Source: Falciphora oryzae
Lineage: Eukaryota > Ascomycota > Sordariomycetes > Magnaporthales > Magnaporthaceae
Direction: 5' to 3'
Assembly: GCA_000733355.1 (NCBI GenBank)
Contig: JNVV01000009.1
Coordinates: 659,521-723,520 of the forward strand
DNA: 64,000 nt
Positions 12,842 to 23,279 of this stretch are shown here, piece after piece; within the stretch, counting starts at the first letter, position 1, and each line of letters opens with the position of its first letter. Both the position numbers and the translations under genes were made by a program. The notes beneath the pieces were generated by a model, which was given only the letters and a program-made list of their open reading frames with translations, was not told the DNA's origin and did not search any database.

Positions 12842-15145
12842 ATGCTCCAGATCCTCGGCGCGAGACTAAGCTGGAGGTCAATCGGGCATGTAACCATCGC
12901 TTCGCACCTGCAACTCCGCCTTTTCCTCCTCCGCGCCATACCCGCAACCGCCGCCCTCACCAGCCCTTTCCGACCCCGATCCAGACCCATGGCCACCGAG
13001 GCTGCCACATCCGCGCCTCCTGCCGGCATCGAGGCCGAGCCGGCCGCGGGACAGACAGTACTGCACGATGGAAAGCGCTACACGACCATCAGGGAGGGGC
13101 TCGCATTCATCCTGGTGCCCGAGGCCGGCGGCGGCGATGCGCAGAAAAAGGGGCCCAAGCTGGCCACGGGCGCCGACGACCTGCAGAGCGTCTTCTACAA
13201 CCCGATCCAGCAGTTCAACCGCGACCTGAGCGTGCTCGCCATCAAGGCGCACGGCAAGCAGGTCATGGAGAAGCGCACGAGGGACCACCAGCGGCGCATG
13301 GACCATTTCGCGGACAAGAAGCGGAAGCGCCAGGAGAGGAGAGAGGCAAATCGCGACGCGCAGGGCCAGGAACATGGCCAGGAGGAGGACGGACCGGACG
13401 ATGCGGAGCCGCCGCGCAAGTTGAGCAAGGTGTCGAGCGACGCAGCAGAACCGGCAGTGTCGGCACCTGTGCCTGCACCTGCAAGCGCCAAGGGGGGAGA
13501 GGCTTCGGCCGATGCCGACGCGTCGCACCCGGAGCAAGCGGCAAAACCCCAACTTAAAAAGGGCCCGTCGATCAAGATACTAGACGCGCTGTCGGCGACG
13601 GGCCTGCGGGCGCTGCGCTATGCACACGAGCTCCCGTTCCCGACTACAGTGGTCTCCAACGACCTGCTGGAGGCGGCGGTCGAGTCGATAAAGCTCAACG
13701 TTAGGCACAACAAGCTCGAGGACAAGATCGTCGTCAACCACGGCAACGCGGTCGGGCACATGTACACGATCGTGTGCGACGAGATGTCCAAGGGGGCGGC
13801 GGCAACCGGGGCCCCGCCCGGCAGTGTCAGGCAGCAGCAGCAGGCGGCGCGCAGCCAAAAGTACGACGTCATCGACCTCGACCCCTACGGCACGGCGGCG
13901 ACGTTCCTGGACGCGGCCGTGCAGGCGGTCCGCGACGACGGCGGGCTGCTCTGCGTCACGTGCACGGACCCGGGCGTCTGGGCCTCCAACGGCTACCCGG
14001 AGAAGTGCTTTGCGCTGTACGGCGGCGTCCCTCTGAAGGGGTTCCACTCGCACGAGGCGGGCCTCCGGCTGATCCTGCACGCGGTGGCGGCTTCGGCGGC
14101 GCGCTACGGCCTCGCGGTGGAGCCGCTGCTGGCGCTGTCCATCGACTACTACGCGCGCGTGTTTGTGCGCGTCACGCGCTCGCCCGCCAGCGTCAAGTTC
14201 CAGGCCGGGAGGACCATGATGGTGTACAACTGCGACGCCGGGTGCGGGGCCTGGGAGACGCAGCTGCTGCTGAGGAACAAGCGCACGTCCAGCAGCAAGA
14301 AGGGCCGGGCTGGCGACGAGGGCAGGGGCGGCGGGTGTCACGTCTTCTACAAGCACGGGTTCGCGCAGGGCCCGTCGGCCGACAGGCACTGCGAGCACTG
14401 CAACACGCGCATGCACCTCGCGGGCCCCATGTACGCCGGCAGGCTGCACTCGCCCGAGTTTGTCAAGGCGATACTGGACGACCTGCCGGCGGCGTCGACG
14501 GATATTTATGGCACGACGGACCGCATACGAGGCATGTTGACTACGGCGCTGGAGGAGATTATGGAGCCGAGGGAGAGCGTGGGCGCTGCTGGCGACGAGG
14601 ACGCGGCTGCTGCTGCTGGAACTACTAACGGAGGCAGTGCTGCTGCGCCTGCGGCGTCGGTCGAGCTGCGCGACAAGCTGGCGGCGATCGAGATCAAAGA
14701 GGACAAGCTGGCCGAGATCGAGCCGTACCCCTTCTTCTTCAGCCCGTCGGTGCTGGCCAAGGTGGTGCACTGCATGACGCCCGACGAGGACTCGATCCGC
14801 AGCGCGCTGATGAGCCTGGGGTACAGGGTCACGCGCAGCCACTGCAAGCCAGGGAGCTACAAGACGGACGCGCCGTGGTCGGCGGTCTGGGACGTCATGC
14901 GCGAGTGGGTGCGGCAGAAGGCGCCGGTGAAGGACGGGAGCATCAAGCCTGGCACGGCGGGGCATCACATCATGGTGGTGAAGGGTGGTGGTGCGGAGGG
15001 AGAGAAGGTGGATGAGAGTGAGAAGAAGCCCAAGATCAACTTTGACTCGAGGGTTGGTCGCGACGGGAAGGAGAAGAAGCTTGTCCGATACCAGGTCAAC
15101 CCGAGGGAGAATTGGGGACCGCAGGCCAAGGCTACGGGGATTTGA
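12842..15145 (+). CDS. TRM1: tRNA (guanine26-N2)-dimethyltransferase Trm1
   Basis: A single exon of 767 aa from the first ATG at 12842, or 718 aa from the second in-frame ATG at 12989. It methylates G26 of tRNAs to m2,2G using SAM. The family start FYNPIQQFNRDLSVL is near residue 120, the SAM motif DALSATGLRALRYA near 248, the catalytic DLDPYG near 345, and a Cys/His zinc region (CDAGCGAW near 464, HCEHCNTRMHL near 516). Between residues 140 and 240 there is a charged, Ala-rich low-complexity insertion. The segment before 12989 is Arg/Leu-rich without acidic residues, like a mitochondrial presequence, so the two starts may give mitochondrial and nuclear forms, as known for yeast Trm1. TTG at 12830 lies in frame but is not needed. 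Confidence 0.95.
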   Translation: MLQILGARLSWRSIGHVTIASHLQLRLFLLRAIPATAALTSPFRPRSRPMATEAATSAPPAGIEAEPAAGQTVLHDGKRYTTIREGLAFILVPEAGGGDAQKKGPKLATGADDLQSVFYNPIQQFNRDLSVLAIKAHGKQVMEKRTRDHQRRMDHFADKKRKRQERREANRDAQGQEHGQEEDGPDDAEPPRKLSKVSSDAAEPAVSAPVPAPASAKGGEASADADASHPEQAAKPQLKKGPSIKILDALSATGLRALRYAHELPFPTTVVSNDLLEAAVESIKLNVRHNKLEDKIVVNHGNAVGHMYTIVCDEMSKGAAATGAPPGSVRQQQQAARSQKYDVIDLDPYGTAATFLDAAVQAVRDDGGLLCVTCTDPGVWASNGYPEKCFALYGGVPLKGFHSHEAGLRLILHAVAASAARYGLAVEPLLALSIDYYARVFVRVTRSPASVKFQAGRTMMVYNCDAGCGAWETQLLLRNKRTSSSKKGRAGDEGRGGGCHVFYKHGFAQGPSADRHCEHCNTRMHLAGPMYAGRLHSPEFVKAILDDLPAASTDIYGTTDRIRGMLTTALEEIMEPRESVGAAGDEDAAAAAGTTNGGSAAAPAASVELRDKLAAIEIKEDKLAEIEPYPFFFSPSVLAKVVHCMTPDEDSIRSALMSLGYRVTRSHCKPGSYKTDAPWSAVWDVMREWVRQKAPVKDGSIKPGTAGHHIMVVKGGGAEGEKVDESEKKPKINFDSRVGRDGKEKKLVRYQVNPRENWGPQAKATGI

Positions 15146-16025
15146 GAGTAGTGGAGAATGCTCTACACACAAAAATACAAAAATGTTCTTCATGTTGCAA
15201 TCGCCGAGAGGTCCTCGGATTCTCAACAATTGGATGTCTGGGCTTTCTCGGATTTCGGTCCGCCACACGGAAATTTGCTCGGCCGTCCCAAGGCCAAATG
15301 CAGGCTGCTGCGGATACGTCTGTCGGTACTTGACTGCAAATCACAATCTGCAATGTGTTGCATGTGCTTTTTCTTGCTGGTTGGCAACTGCAAAGCCAAA
15401 AGGCTTTTCACTGCACCGCCCGTTTAGCGTTGGCACTTGTCGCTGACGACAGGCGCCCTAGCAGGGGAGGGGGCCAGTAAACTCCGAACCACGCATCCCA
15501 CCACGCATCCGACGGCTTGCTGGTGGTGTCCCAGTCTCAATGTCAGAAATCCGGGCGTCTTTTCAAGGAACGGGGCGGGCTTACCAAACGCCGCGCCCTC
15601 CGCCCAGCCAGGCCCGACGGAGCCGAGGGGCGAGCTAGGTAAGTAAAGGTCAGACATGATGGCGCAATCCCCGAAGGGGTACCTACCTATGTGGTAGGCA
15701 TCCATGGCTGAGTCAAATACGCCGCGACGCCCACGGAGGATGGAGGGGGATAATCCACCAAACTTGATTGATCTCCTCCCAACTCCTGATCCCAGCAGCA
15801 AGGCCGTGCCATAATACAGACCATATTGTCCGGTCCCTCCGCTATCCTTGCTCTTGTCCGAGACAGGAAGGAGGGGATAATTGGCCATCATCAGCCCATT
15901 GTCCCATCTCTTCTCTTTCGTATCCCTTTCTCGGCCATTTTGCTCAAGTATTCCTTGTTTTTTTTTTTCTAGCCAAACACCCGCAGCAGCAAGCTTTCGT
16001 GGGTTTAGCGTTTTGGAATTTCGTC
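15146..16025. other. Intergenic, no gene seen
   Basis: This is the Trm1 3' flank and the leader of the lipid-kinase gene. A T-run at about 15959 to 15969 lies 56 bp before the chosen start. The open frame entering from 15768 is continuous with the kinase frame but has no family similarity before the ATG at 16026. Confidence 0.5.
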
Positions 16026-17858
16026 ATGGAGCTCCGCGTGCCGAGGAATACGTCGTATATCCAGGACCACACCATCCTCGGCCCCGACCACACCCTCGAG
16101 TCGCTCGGCGACGGCGAGTTCCGCTGGAGTCTGAAGAGCAGCCACGACGACGGTGGTGACGAAGACGGCACAACCCGCTCTGGAAAGTTCCGAGAGGACG
16201 ACGTAGTCTTCATCTGCCGGGAATCCGAGCAAGAGCCGCCAGCCGAGTCCGAGCCCGGTGAGGGCGGGTTGCCACTGCTGCCGCCTTCTGGTTGGCCAAC
16301 CACTACGACAGACACGACACCACCTGCCGCCGCTGGTTACACCATCTACCTAGTGCGGGAAAACCCCGGCCGCTCGGACGACGAGCCGTACCGCCTCTCG
16401 TGCGTCTCGGCGCCACGCCTCCCGCAGCCGCTGCTCGACCGCCACCTGCTCGCCGCCGTCCCGGCCCACCTCGTCGGCGATGGCAAGGCGACGACCGCAC
16501 CGGAGCTCCACGTCGTCGTGTCGACCAAGTCCGGCACGGGGCTCGCGCAGGCCGTGTACAACACGGTGCTGGAGAAGCTGCTCGCCGCCGTCCTGGGCCT
16601 GCGCGCGAGCGACGACCTGACCCCGCCCGACTCGCCCGGCAGCGGCGGCAGTGCCCAACCGGAAGCAGCGGAGACGAGGGCATCGCGGCCGTCGTATAAT
16701 TTGTTCGTGACGCAGTCGCCCCACAGCATACGCCAGCTGGCACGGGCGAGATGGAGCGCCGAGGCGCTAAGGCGGCGGCGGCGGCGGGAGGGAGGGGAGG
16801 GCGAGGAGACTCGGGGGACAGGAGCAACGGGCGACAAGGGGCGGCAGCAGCTCATCGTTCTCTTGAGCGGCGACGGCGGCGTGGTCGACCTGCTCAACGG
16901 CGCGGGCGAGCCCGCGGATGCAGAGGACGATGGTGACGCTGCTACGTCCTCCTCCCTGCCCGCCATCGTGCTGCTGCCCCTCGGCACGGGCAACGCGCTG
17001 TTCCACTCGCTGCACCGGCCCCTGTACAGCAGGCAGCAGGGCGCCGGCCCGTCGCACCTCGTCCGCGGCCTGCGCACGCTGTTCCGCGGCGTGCCCGCGC
17101 CGCTGCCGACGTTCCGCGCGTCCTTTTCGGCGGGCTCCACGCTCGTGCCGCCTGCGCCCCCTGCTGCTGCCGAGGGGGAGGAGGAGGAAGAGGAGGTTGT
17201 TGCTGCGCCAGAGGGCGAGCCCGTGGACCACCTCGTCGGCGCCATCGTGGCCAGCTACGGGTTCCACGCGCAGCTGGTCTGGGAGAGCGACACGCCCGAG
17301 TACCGGCGGCACGGGGCGAGGCGGTTCGGCATGGCGGCGGAGGAGCTGCTCAAGATTGGGCACGCGTACGACGCCGAGGTGCGCCTGGGAGCGGCGACGG
17401 AGGAGGAGGAAGAGGAAGAAGAGACAGTCGTCGTGCGTCCCCATGGTGGGGACGGGAAGGCGGCAGGGGACAGGTTCACGTACGTGCTGGCGGCCATGGT
17501 GTCGAACCTCGAGCGCACCTTCACCATCAGCCCGGCGTCGCGGCCGCTGGACGGGCGGCTGAGGCTGGTCAGCTTCGGGGCGGTTGGGGCGGAGAAGACG
17601 ATGGAGATCATGCGGTCGGCTTATAGTGATGGGGCGCATGTCGGCATGACCTGGGGAGATGAAGAGGAGGACAATAAGGTGGTCGGGTACGACGAGGCGG
17701 ACCAAATCCACGTCGTCACGCACGAGGAGGACGCGCGCTGGAGAAAGGTCTGTATCGACGGCACGATTGTCGAGCTGCCGCGCCACGGGTCCATGAGGGT
17801 GCGGAAGATGACGAGGTCGCGGTTCCGTGTGCTGGTTGACGGCAGCGTGCTGGTTTAG
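16026..17858 (+). CDS. Diacylglycerol/sphingosine-kinase-like lipid kinase
   Basis: A single exon of 610 aa. The family phosphorylates lipid hydroxyls (diacylglycerol, sphingoid base or ceramide) with ATP. The DAGK catalytic core is visible: an N-terminal strand YNLFVTQSPHSIRQL near residue 225, the glycine-rich nucleotide loop LLSGDGGVVDLLNG near 282, and PLGTGNALFHSL near 317, the counterpart of the GTGND segment, with Ala where many members have Asp. The C-terminal lobe includes AIVASYGFHAQLVWESDTPEYR and a FTYVLAAMVSNLERTF strand. Two Glu-rich insertions interrupt the second lobe (around residues 385 and 460). The ATG at 16026 begins a conserved-looking MELRVPRNTSY; the in-frame extension upstream is leader sequence. 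The exact lipid substrate cannot be told from sequence. Confidence 0.78.
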   Translation: MELRVPRNTSYIQDHTILGPDHTLESLGDGEFRWSLKSSHDDGGDEDGTTRSGKFREDDVVFICRESEQEPPAESEPGEGGLPLLPPSGWPTTTTDTTPPAAAGYTIYLVRENPGRSDDEPYRLSCVSAPRLPQPLLDRHLLAAVPAHLVGDGKATTAPELHVVVSTKSGTGLAQAVYNTVLEKLLAAVLGLRASDDLTPPDSPGSGGSAQPEAAETRASRPSYNLFVTQSPHSIRQLARARWSAEALRRRRRREGGEGEETRGTGATGDKGRQQLIVLLSGDGGVVDLLNGAGEPADAEDDGDAATSSSLPAIVLLPLGTGNALFHSLHRPLYSRQQGAGPSHLVRGLRTLFRGVPAPLPTFRASFSAGSTLVPPAPPAAAEGEEEEEEVVAAPEGEPVDHLVGAIVASYGFHAQLVWESDTPEYRRHGARRFGMAAEELLKIGHAYDAEVRLGAATEEEEEEEETVVVRPHGGDGKAAGDRFTYVLAAMVSNLERTFTISPASRPLDGRLRLVSFGAVGAEKTMEIMRSAYSDGAHVGMTWGDEEEDNKVVGYDEADQIHVVTHEEDARWRKVCIDGTIVELPRHGSMRVRKMTRSRFRVLVDGSVLV

Positions 17859-18123
17859 GAGACCAGGCTTTCGCGTTTTGTCCTTACCGGCTCGCGTGCT
17901 GCCGTTTCTTATGGAGGAGCCTGTGTCATGTTCTACTCGGGTTCGAGGCCCATGTCCAGTTCTCATGCCCTATTCATTTTTATCTCTTTCTACTGATAGC
18001 CACAACAGAGATGCCATTTCAATCACACGCATCCCCCGCCACGGTCGACATTCTCAGCGGCCTTGTTACGCACGACTGTCACCCTTCCAGAACCCGACCT
18101 CCGTGGCCCTCCTATCCATCGTT

Positions 18124-18432
18124 TCACCCGCACCGGAAGTTCTGGCCCGTCTGCCGACACCACCAGTACTGTTGGATGTCGCGACACCGGTGCGTCGTGA
18201 CCCACTGGCCGCTCGTGTTGCAGACTTGCTGCGGTTTGAGGGACTGGCATTAGGGTCACACAAGGCACTCGGAGGGAGGGTGGAGATTTCAACTCACAAT
18301 GTCGGCGCAGAGCCATTCCTCGCTGCCGTCGGAGAGGTCCTGCCAGGCGCACCTGTCGCACCGATACGACCCGCTCGTGCACGCCAGGACGGCAGCCGGA
18401 AGGATGAGGCTGACGACGGCGAGGACCTTCAT
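18124..18432 (-). CDS. Small secreted cysteine-rich protein (effector-like)
   Basis: Two exons, 18432..18298 and 18228..18124, encode 79 aa. The 69-bp intron has donor GTGAGT, a CTAAT branch site and acceptor CGCAG and keeps phase 0. A signal peptide (MKVLAVVSLILPAAVLA) is followed by a mature chain of about 62 residues with eight cysteines at 18, 25, 28, 42, 48, 60, 69 and 78, and many Trp, Arg and Gln residues. This is the profile of a disulfide-rich secreted fungal protein, either effector-like or antimicrobial. I recognise no named family. The even cysteine number appears only after splicing, with half of the cysteines in each exon, which supports the model. It sits tail-to-tail with the lipid-kinase gene. 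Confidence 0.65.
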
Positions 18433-19068
18433 TGTGTCGAGGTAGGGTTTGTCCTGCGGGAGGAGAAGGTCTGGTTTGCAAGGACTACCAGAAGACAACT
18501 GAAGGCCCTCGGGCTTGGTGGCTGGAGATCAAGCGTTCTTCATTCTAGTTGATCGTGCTGACTGCCTTCTCTTATAGATGCCAGAGCTGCTGGGTACATC
18601 GTCGCCATGCATCCATGACAAAGATAAAGGTTGCCTCGCACTCCTGTCGGACTTTTACAATCCATGTCGATGTATTGCTGACAGCAGCCACACTTCGCCC
18701 GGCGCAACTTTCTAGTCGCCTCAACAGGTTAAGTCGACTGTGCTGTACATCGTCCCGACTAGAACCAACGGACATTATACCTCAAAGGGGCAGGAAGCGG
18801 TCCTGAAAAATGGCGCCCTACCCCCGCCGACGGGCTTACAGTACTTATTGACTTAATTCAGCCGCGTTCCTCCTTGTTGCAACAATCAGCAAACCGAATC
18901 CTTCCTCGGTGAAGCCAGCCGATCAGTCGTCCGCTTCCACCCTCGCCAGGAGTTAGGAGCGGGCAAGTCCCCGACTTCCGGTTCCGAGGTCTGGGATTCC
19001 GGCCCCGTCGCGATCTAATCCACGGCTTCTAGCTCTACCAGACGTCGTGACCTCCGTGTCAGCCGGGT
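18433..19068. other. Intergenic, no gene seen
   Basis: This is the promoter side of the small secreted protein gene and the 3' flank of the ABC-F gene. No open frame is supported. Confidence 0.5.
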
Positions 19069-21671
19069 TTACCCGTCACCCAGCAGCTTCTTTACCCGCT
19101 TCTCCATGCTGTCCTCGAACTCCTGCACCCCGCCCTCCAGCAGCGTCAGCTTCCCCGCCCGCAGCCTGTACACGCTCCTCCGGCGCGGGGCCCCATCCTC
19201 GCCCTCATCCTCCTCCTCCTCTGTCAGATCACCGTCGTCGTCCTCGCCCGGCTCCAGCGCCGCCGCGCCCTGCACGACCCCGCGGACGAACCAGCGGTCG
19301 TGGCTGACGAGCACGACGGCGCCGGCCCAGTAGCGCAGCGCCTCGCGCAGCGCCGACACGGTCTCGTAGTCGAGGTGTGTCGTCGGCTCGTCCAGCACCA
19401 GGCACTGCGGGTGGCGCCAGAGGATGCGCGCCAGCCCCAGCCGCACCAGCTGCCCGCCGCTGAGCTTGCGCACCGCCACGTCCGACGCCAGGCGGCCCGG
19501 GAGGCCCAGCGAGCCCAGCAGCGCGCGCACCTCGCCCTCGCTCATCGTCACGGCCGCGTCGCCGCAGCCGGCGCCCGTCTCGCGCATCAGCAGGCCCAGC
19601 GCCGTCAGATCGGGCTCGGCCAGGCCTAGCGTCTGCAGTTCCTGGACCGCGTGCTGCGAGTAGTAGCCCAGCCGGAGGCGCGGGTGGCGGGCCACCGTTC
19701 CCGAAGTGGGCTTATTGTCCTCCACGAGCAGCTTGATAAGCGTCGACTTGCCGGAGCCGTTGAGCCCGACGATGCCGACGCGGTCGCCCATGCCCACCGA
19801 GAGCGTCACGTCCTGCAGCACCAGGGGCAGCTGGATCTGCTTCTGAGTGCCGGAGGAGGGTTTCCCACTCCGGTACCGAAACGACACCCCCTCGAGGCTG
19901 ATGAGCGCGCCCGGGAAGCGCAGCTCGGGCGGGTCGGGCAGGACGACGACGACGGCGCGGTCCTCGGCGGGGACCTCGATGTCCTCGCGCTTGCTGTCGA
20001 ACCAGCCCACCATGTCGCGGTTGAGCTTGAACCGCGTCCCCTTGGCGCTGACCTCGACCCCCCAGCGGTCGTCAAGCTTCTTCTGCCGCGACTTGGCCTG
20101 CTTGACGCGCGAGTCGTCGTTGTTGCGCTTCCCCTCGCGCAGGTTGCGCGCGATCGTCTCCTGCATGTGCGCCTTCTGCCGGTCCTTGGCCTCCTTCATG
20201 CGCCGCAGGTGCAGGCGGCGCTCGGCGGTCGAGGACTCGTAGGAGGCCAGGTCGCCGTGGTGGTACACCAGCTGCTTGTCCTTGACGACGAGCACGTCGG
20301 TGCAGAGGGAGATGAAGTCGCGGTCGTGCGAGACGAGGATGAGCGTCGGCGGCTCCGTTGCCCCTGCCCCGCCTTCTTCTAGGGACGCGAGGTAGCGCTG
20401 CAGCCAGACGATGCCGAGCAGGTCGAGGAAGTTGGTCGGCTCGTCGAGGATCAGGACGTCGGTGTCGTGCAGCAGGCACGCCGCCAGCGACGCGCGCATG
20501 CGCCAGCCGCCCGACAGGCTCGAAAAGGGCCTCTCGAGCGCCTCGGGCTTGAAGCCGAGCCCGGCCAGGATCTTCTTGGCGCGCGCCTCGACCTCGGCCA
20601 GCCGCGCCGGCTCGACCTGCAGCTGGAGGTCGGCCAGCATGTCCATGGCCTCCTGCGTCTCGGCCTGCATGGCCTCGGGGGATATGTCATCGTCGGCTTG
20701 GTCGATCCTGTGGGGAATATGTTATGTTTGTTAGCATATGCGCCTCGACTCTTGGGCCAACTCTGTAGATAGTGATAGATGAAACGTACAGAGACTCCGA
20801 GGCAGCGACCGTCTTCTCGAACTCGGTCAGTGCTTTCCGGGCCTGCAGGCCACGGGCGCCGCTTCTCAGCCTGGCATCCTTGTCCAGGACAAACAGCCGC
20901 TTCTGCAGCCTGTCGTGCTTCACCTTGCGCAGGGCCCGCAGAGCTCCGTGGGCGTTTGCGGGGCCGTTGACGCCCGATGACAGTGCTGCGGGTTGATTGG
21001 GTTGGTTAGACACATGGATGACATGACAGTCTCGTCACACGCGAAAACAATCCGCAGCAACAGCAGCATGGCTACGACTGACCCGAGATCTCGCGCTCCA
21101 GTTCGTTCTTGGATGTCGCCTTCTCCACGACATATTCGAGGGTAGATGCTGAAGAAGACGAAGAGGTGATACTGGAGCTGCTCTGCGCGGCAGGCGGTGC
21201 GCTCTTGTCGTCGTCGCGGCCGGCATCGGTCTGCTGCAGGATCGAGATGCGTGTGGCCTCGGGGATGCCGGGGATGAGCTTCTCCGAGATGGCTTTGAGC
21301 AGGGTCGACTTGCCCGACCCGTTGCGGCCGACGAGGGCGTAGCGCTGGCCGGCCTTGAGGCGCAGCTTGGCGTTGGACAGGAGCTCGAGCCCCTCCCCTT
21401 TGGCCTTCTTGGCTTTGCCCTTGGCGCCGGTGGTGGCGGTGCTGGCTTGCGAAGGAGGGGCGGCAACGGTGATGTTGAGGCCCTCGATGTCCAGCTTTGC
21501 GAAATATCTTGGGTGTTAGCGGAGCTCCTCGGCGATTGGGTTTGTGTGAGATGAGAGATGTCGGTGCCATGAAAGTACCTCGCGATAATTAGGGCTGGCC
21601 TCGATGTGGAATCTGGTCTGCTTGCACGACACCTGGATTGTCGCAATGGACTCGGAGGCCATTGAAGTCAT
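19069..21671 (-). CDS. ABC-F family ATPase (Gcn20/ABCF3-like)
   Basis: Four exons, 21671..21579, 21494..21083, 20985..20790 and 20707..19069, give 779 aa; introns are 84, 97 and 82 bp with CTAAC-type branch sites and AAG/CAG acceptors. It is a soluble twin-ATPase without membrane segments, of the class that acts on ribosomes (Gcn20, Arb1, New1, eEF3 relatives). Walker A 1 is VGRNGSGKST near residue 90, signature LSGGW near 298 and Walker B LILDEPTNFLD near 320; Walker A 2 is GLNGSGKST near 547, signature LSGGQ near 647 and Walker B LVLDEPTTHLD near 670. A charged linker with LREGKRNNDDSRVKQAKSRQ lies between domains, as in ABC-F proteins. The C-terminus is acidic, then basic. Two in-frame ATGs (21671, 21662) are both possible starts. 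Which ABC-F subgroup it belongs to is uncertain. Confidence 0.9.
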
Positions 21672-22293
21672 CTTGTCGGTCTGTTCGGTTCAAAGTCACA
21701 TTGACAAGTTTGTTCGCAGGGAGAGATGGAGTGCTTGGGGATGTTTGATGGCAGCTGATTCTTTGTGTCTCTGGAAAGGGGATGCGAACCGTTACATGGA
21801 TGTCGGTCGATTTATAGAACCAGGTCCAGAAACACTCGTGCTTTGCAGCAGCACGGCTTTGGCCCGAGAGCCGCTACAAGTAAAAAAAAAAAAAAAAGGG
21901 CATACTACGAGAGCCGAGGAGGTAGGTGCGGTGCGCAACCAAGGTTGGTTTGCCAAACCAGAATGATGCGCGATGGTTCATCATCACGAATTCCCAGTTT
22001 GGAAGTGTGGCTTGATCGTGATTGGACGACGCAAACCGTCTGGTGTTGTCGCACCTCGCAACTCAACTTCCCATATAAAATGCACCGAAATCCCTCACCC
22101 TCCCTAACTGCACCTCTCCCATGCTTTTAACCCAAGCTACCTGGGTTTCTACCTGAGTGCCTGGTGTATATGGGGCAGCTAGGAAATGTGCCCAATTGTA
22201 CCTGCCCGCGTCGAATCGTCGTTGGGCGTAATGTCCCCATGCCCGTAAATAACCCAACCACATCAGGCTGTTGCCGACAACCACCCAGCAGAT
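21672..22293. other. Intergenic, no gene seen
   Basis: This is the ABC-F promoter side. An A-run of about 16 occurs near 21882 to 21897. It is less GC-rich than the flanking genes. No frame is supported. Confidence 0.45.
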
Positions 22294-23279
22294 GTGCACC
22301 CACCTGCTTTTGTGCAAAAGCTTGCCGCCAGCCTTCCCTCACGTACATCCGAACCCTATCCTGCTCGGCACGGGGCGGGAGATTTGGCGTCGGTGTGCGA
22401 AAGGGGCGCTACGGGTCCCGACCGGGACACGCTCAACCTCCGGCTGATCAACCGGACGCTAAAGAACGCGGTGGACTACTTCTTGTCCGACCAGCTCGAC
22501 GCGAGGGGCGAGCGTAAACCGATTCGCGACTTGGACGAGATGACCCGCGAGGGGTGGAAGGCGCGGCTGCCGTTCGGCTGGATGTTTACCAGATGCGTCG
22601 TGGTCTCCCCGGGTAGGGGCCGCGGCAGCAAGCGGCTCCTGAGCAAGTTGGAGCCCACTCGCCGACCTCGGCCTCCTGGGCCGGGTCCTCTCCCGGTTCC
22701 CCAACCTTGAGCACCTGGTGCTGGGCAAAAGACCGACCTGCACGTTACTCGCGATTAGAAGAAACGGTGCTCGCCGCATCCTGGGGGCGGCGACCAATAC
22801 GGCAAACCGGACACGTGCAGCACATGGTGGAGGGCAAACAAGGGCGGAAAGAATGTCTAGCTGGCAATCTTCTGCGTGCTTTTGTCAGACGTGGAGGACG
22901 TGGACAACCAGTGGCACCGCCACGCAGGGGCGGCCATCACCGAGCGTGCCAGGGGCGGTGGTAAAAATGTGCTGATCCACGACTGCGACCTAAGGATAGC
23001 AATCGCCTATCAAAGATTGACGAGACAGACCCGACATTCATGGAGCAAGTATGCGACGAGGATCTGCGCGTGGAGGGGAGCTTTCTACCAGATGAGCATG
23101 ACCTGCCCACGCGGGCGTGCATTCATGCAACCAACGAGCTATCACAACAGGCCGAAGTTAGGGGGAAATTCGCCACCTGGCACGCCAACCACTCGCTCTA
23201 TGAGTGGTTGGACAAGATTGCTAGTGTCATGGCCATAATTTTGATAGGGGGTGTTGGGGTCGGGCATATGGGTATGTAG
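22294..23279 (+). pseudogene. Decayed F-box/LRR-like gene remnant
   Basis: No single frame is open through this stretch, but successive frames read like one protein in pieces. First come LNLRLINRTLKNAVDYFL (about 22440 to 22485), resembling the helix after an F-box, and then in another frame GLLGRVLSRFPNLEHLVLG (about 22660 to 22725), an LRR-like repeat. Next is GGGKNVLIHDCDL (about 22945), then in a third frame a coherent 80-residue tail (ETDPTFMEQVCDEDLRVEG onward) to the stop at 23279. At least three frame changes without good splice sites argue for decay rather than introns. The F-box assignment is tentative and rests on pattern only. Confidence 0.42.

Noticed and set aside
13580..15268. 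562-aa minus-strand frame opposite Trm1
   Set aside because: Shadow of the Trm1 coding strand; Arg/Val/Leu-rich with no domain, while Trm1 is unmistakable.
17935..17960. tRNA B-box-like GGTTCGAGGCC
   Set aside because: No A box or foldable tRNA upstream; it lies in the 3' flank of the lipid-kinase gene.
16767..17966. 399-aa minus-strand frame opposite the lipid kinase
   Set aside because: Antisense shadow with Arg/His/Pro-rich composition; the kinase motifs lie on the plus strand.
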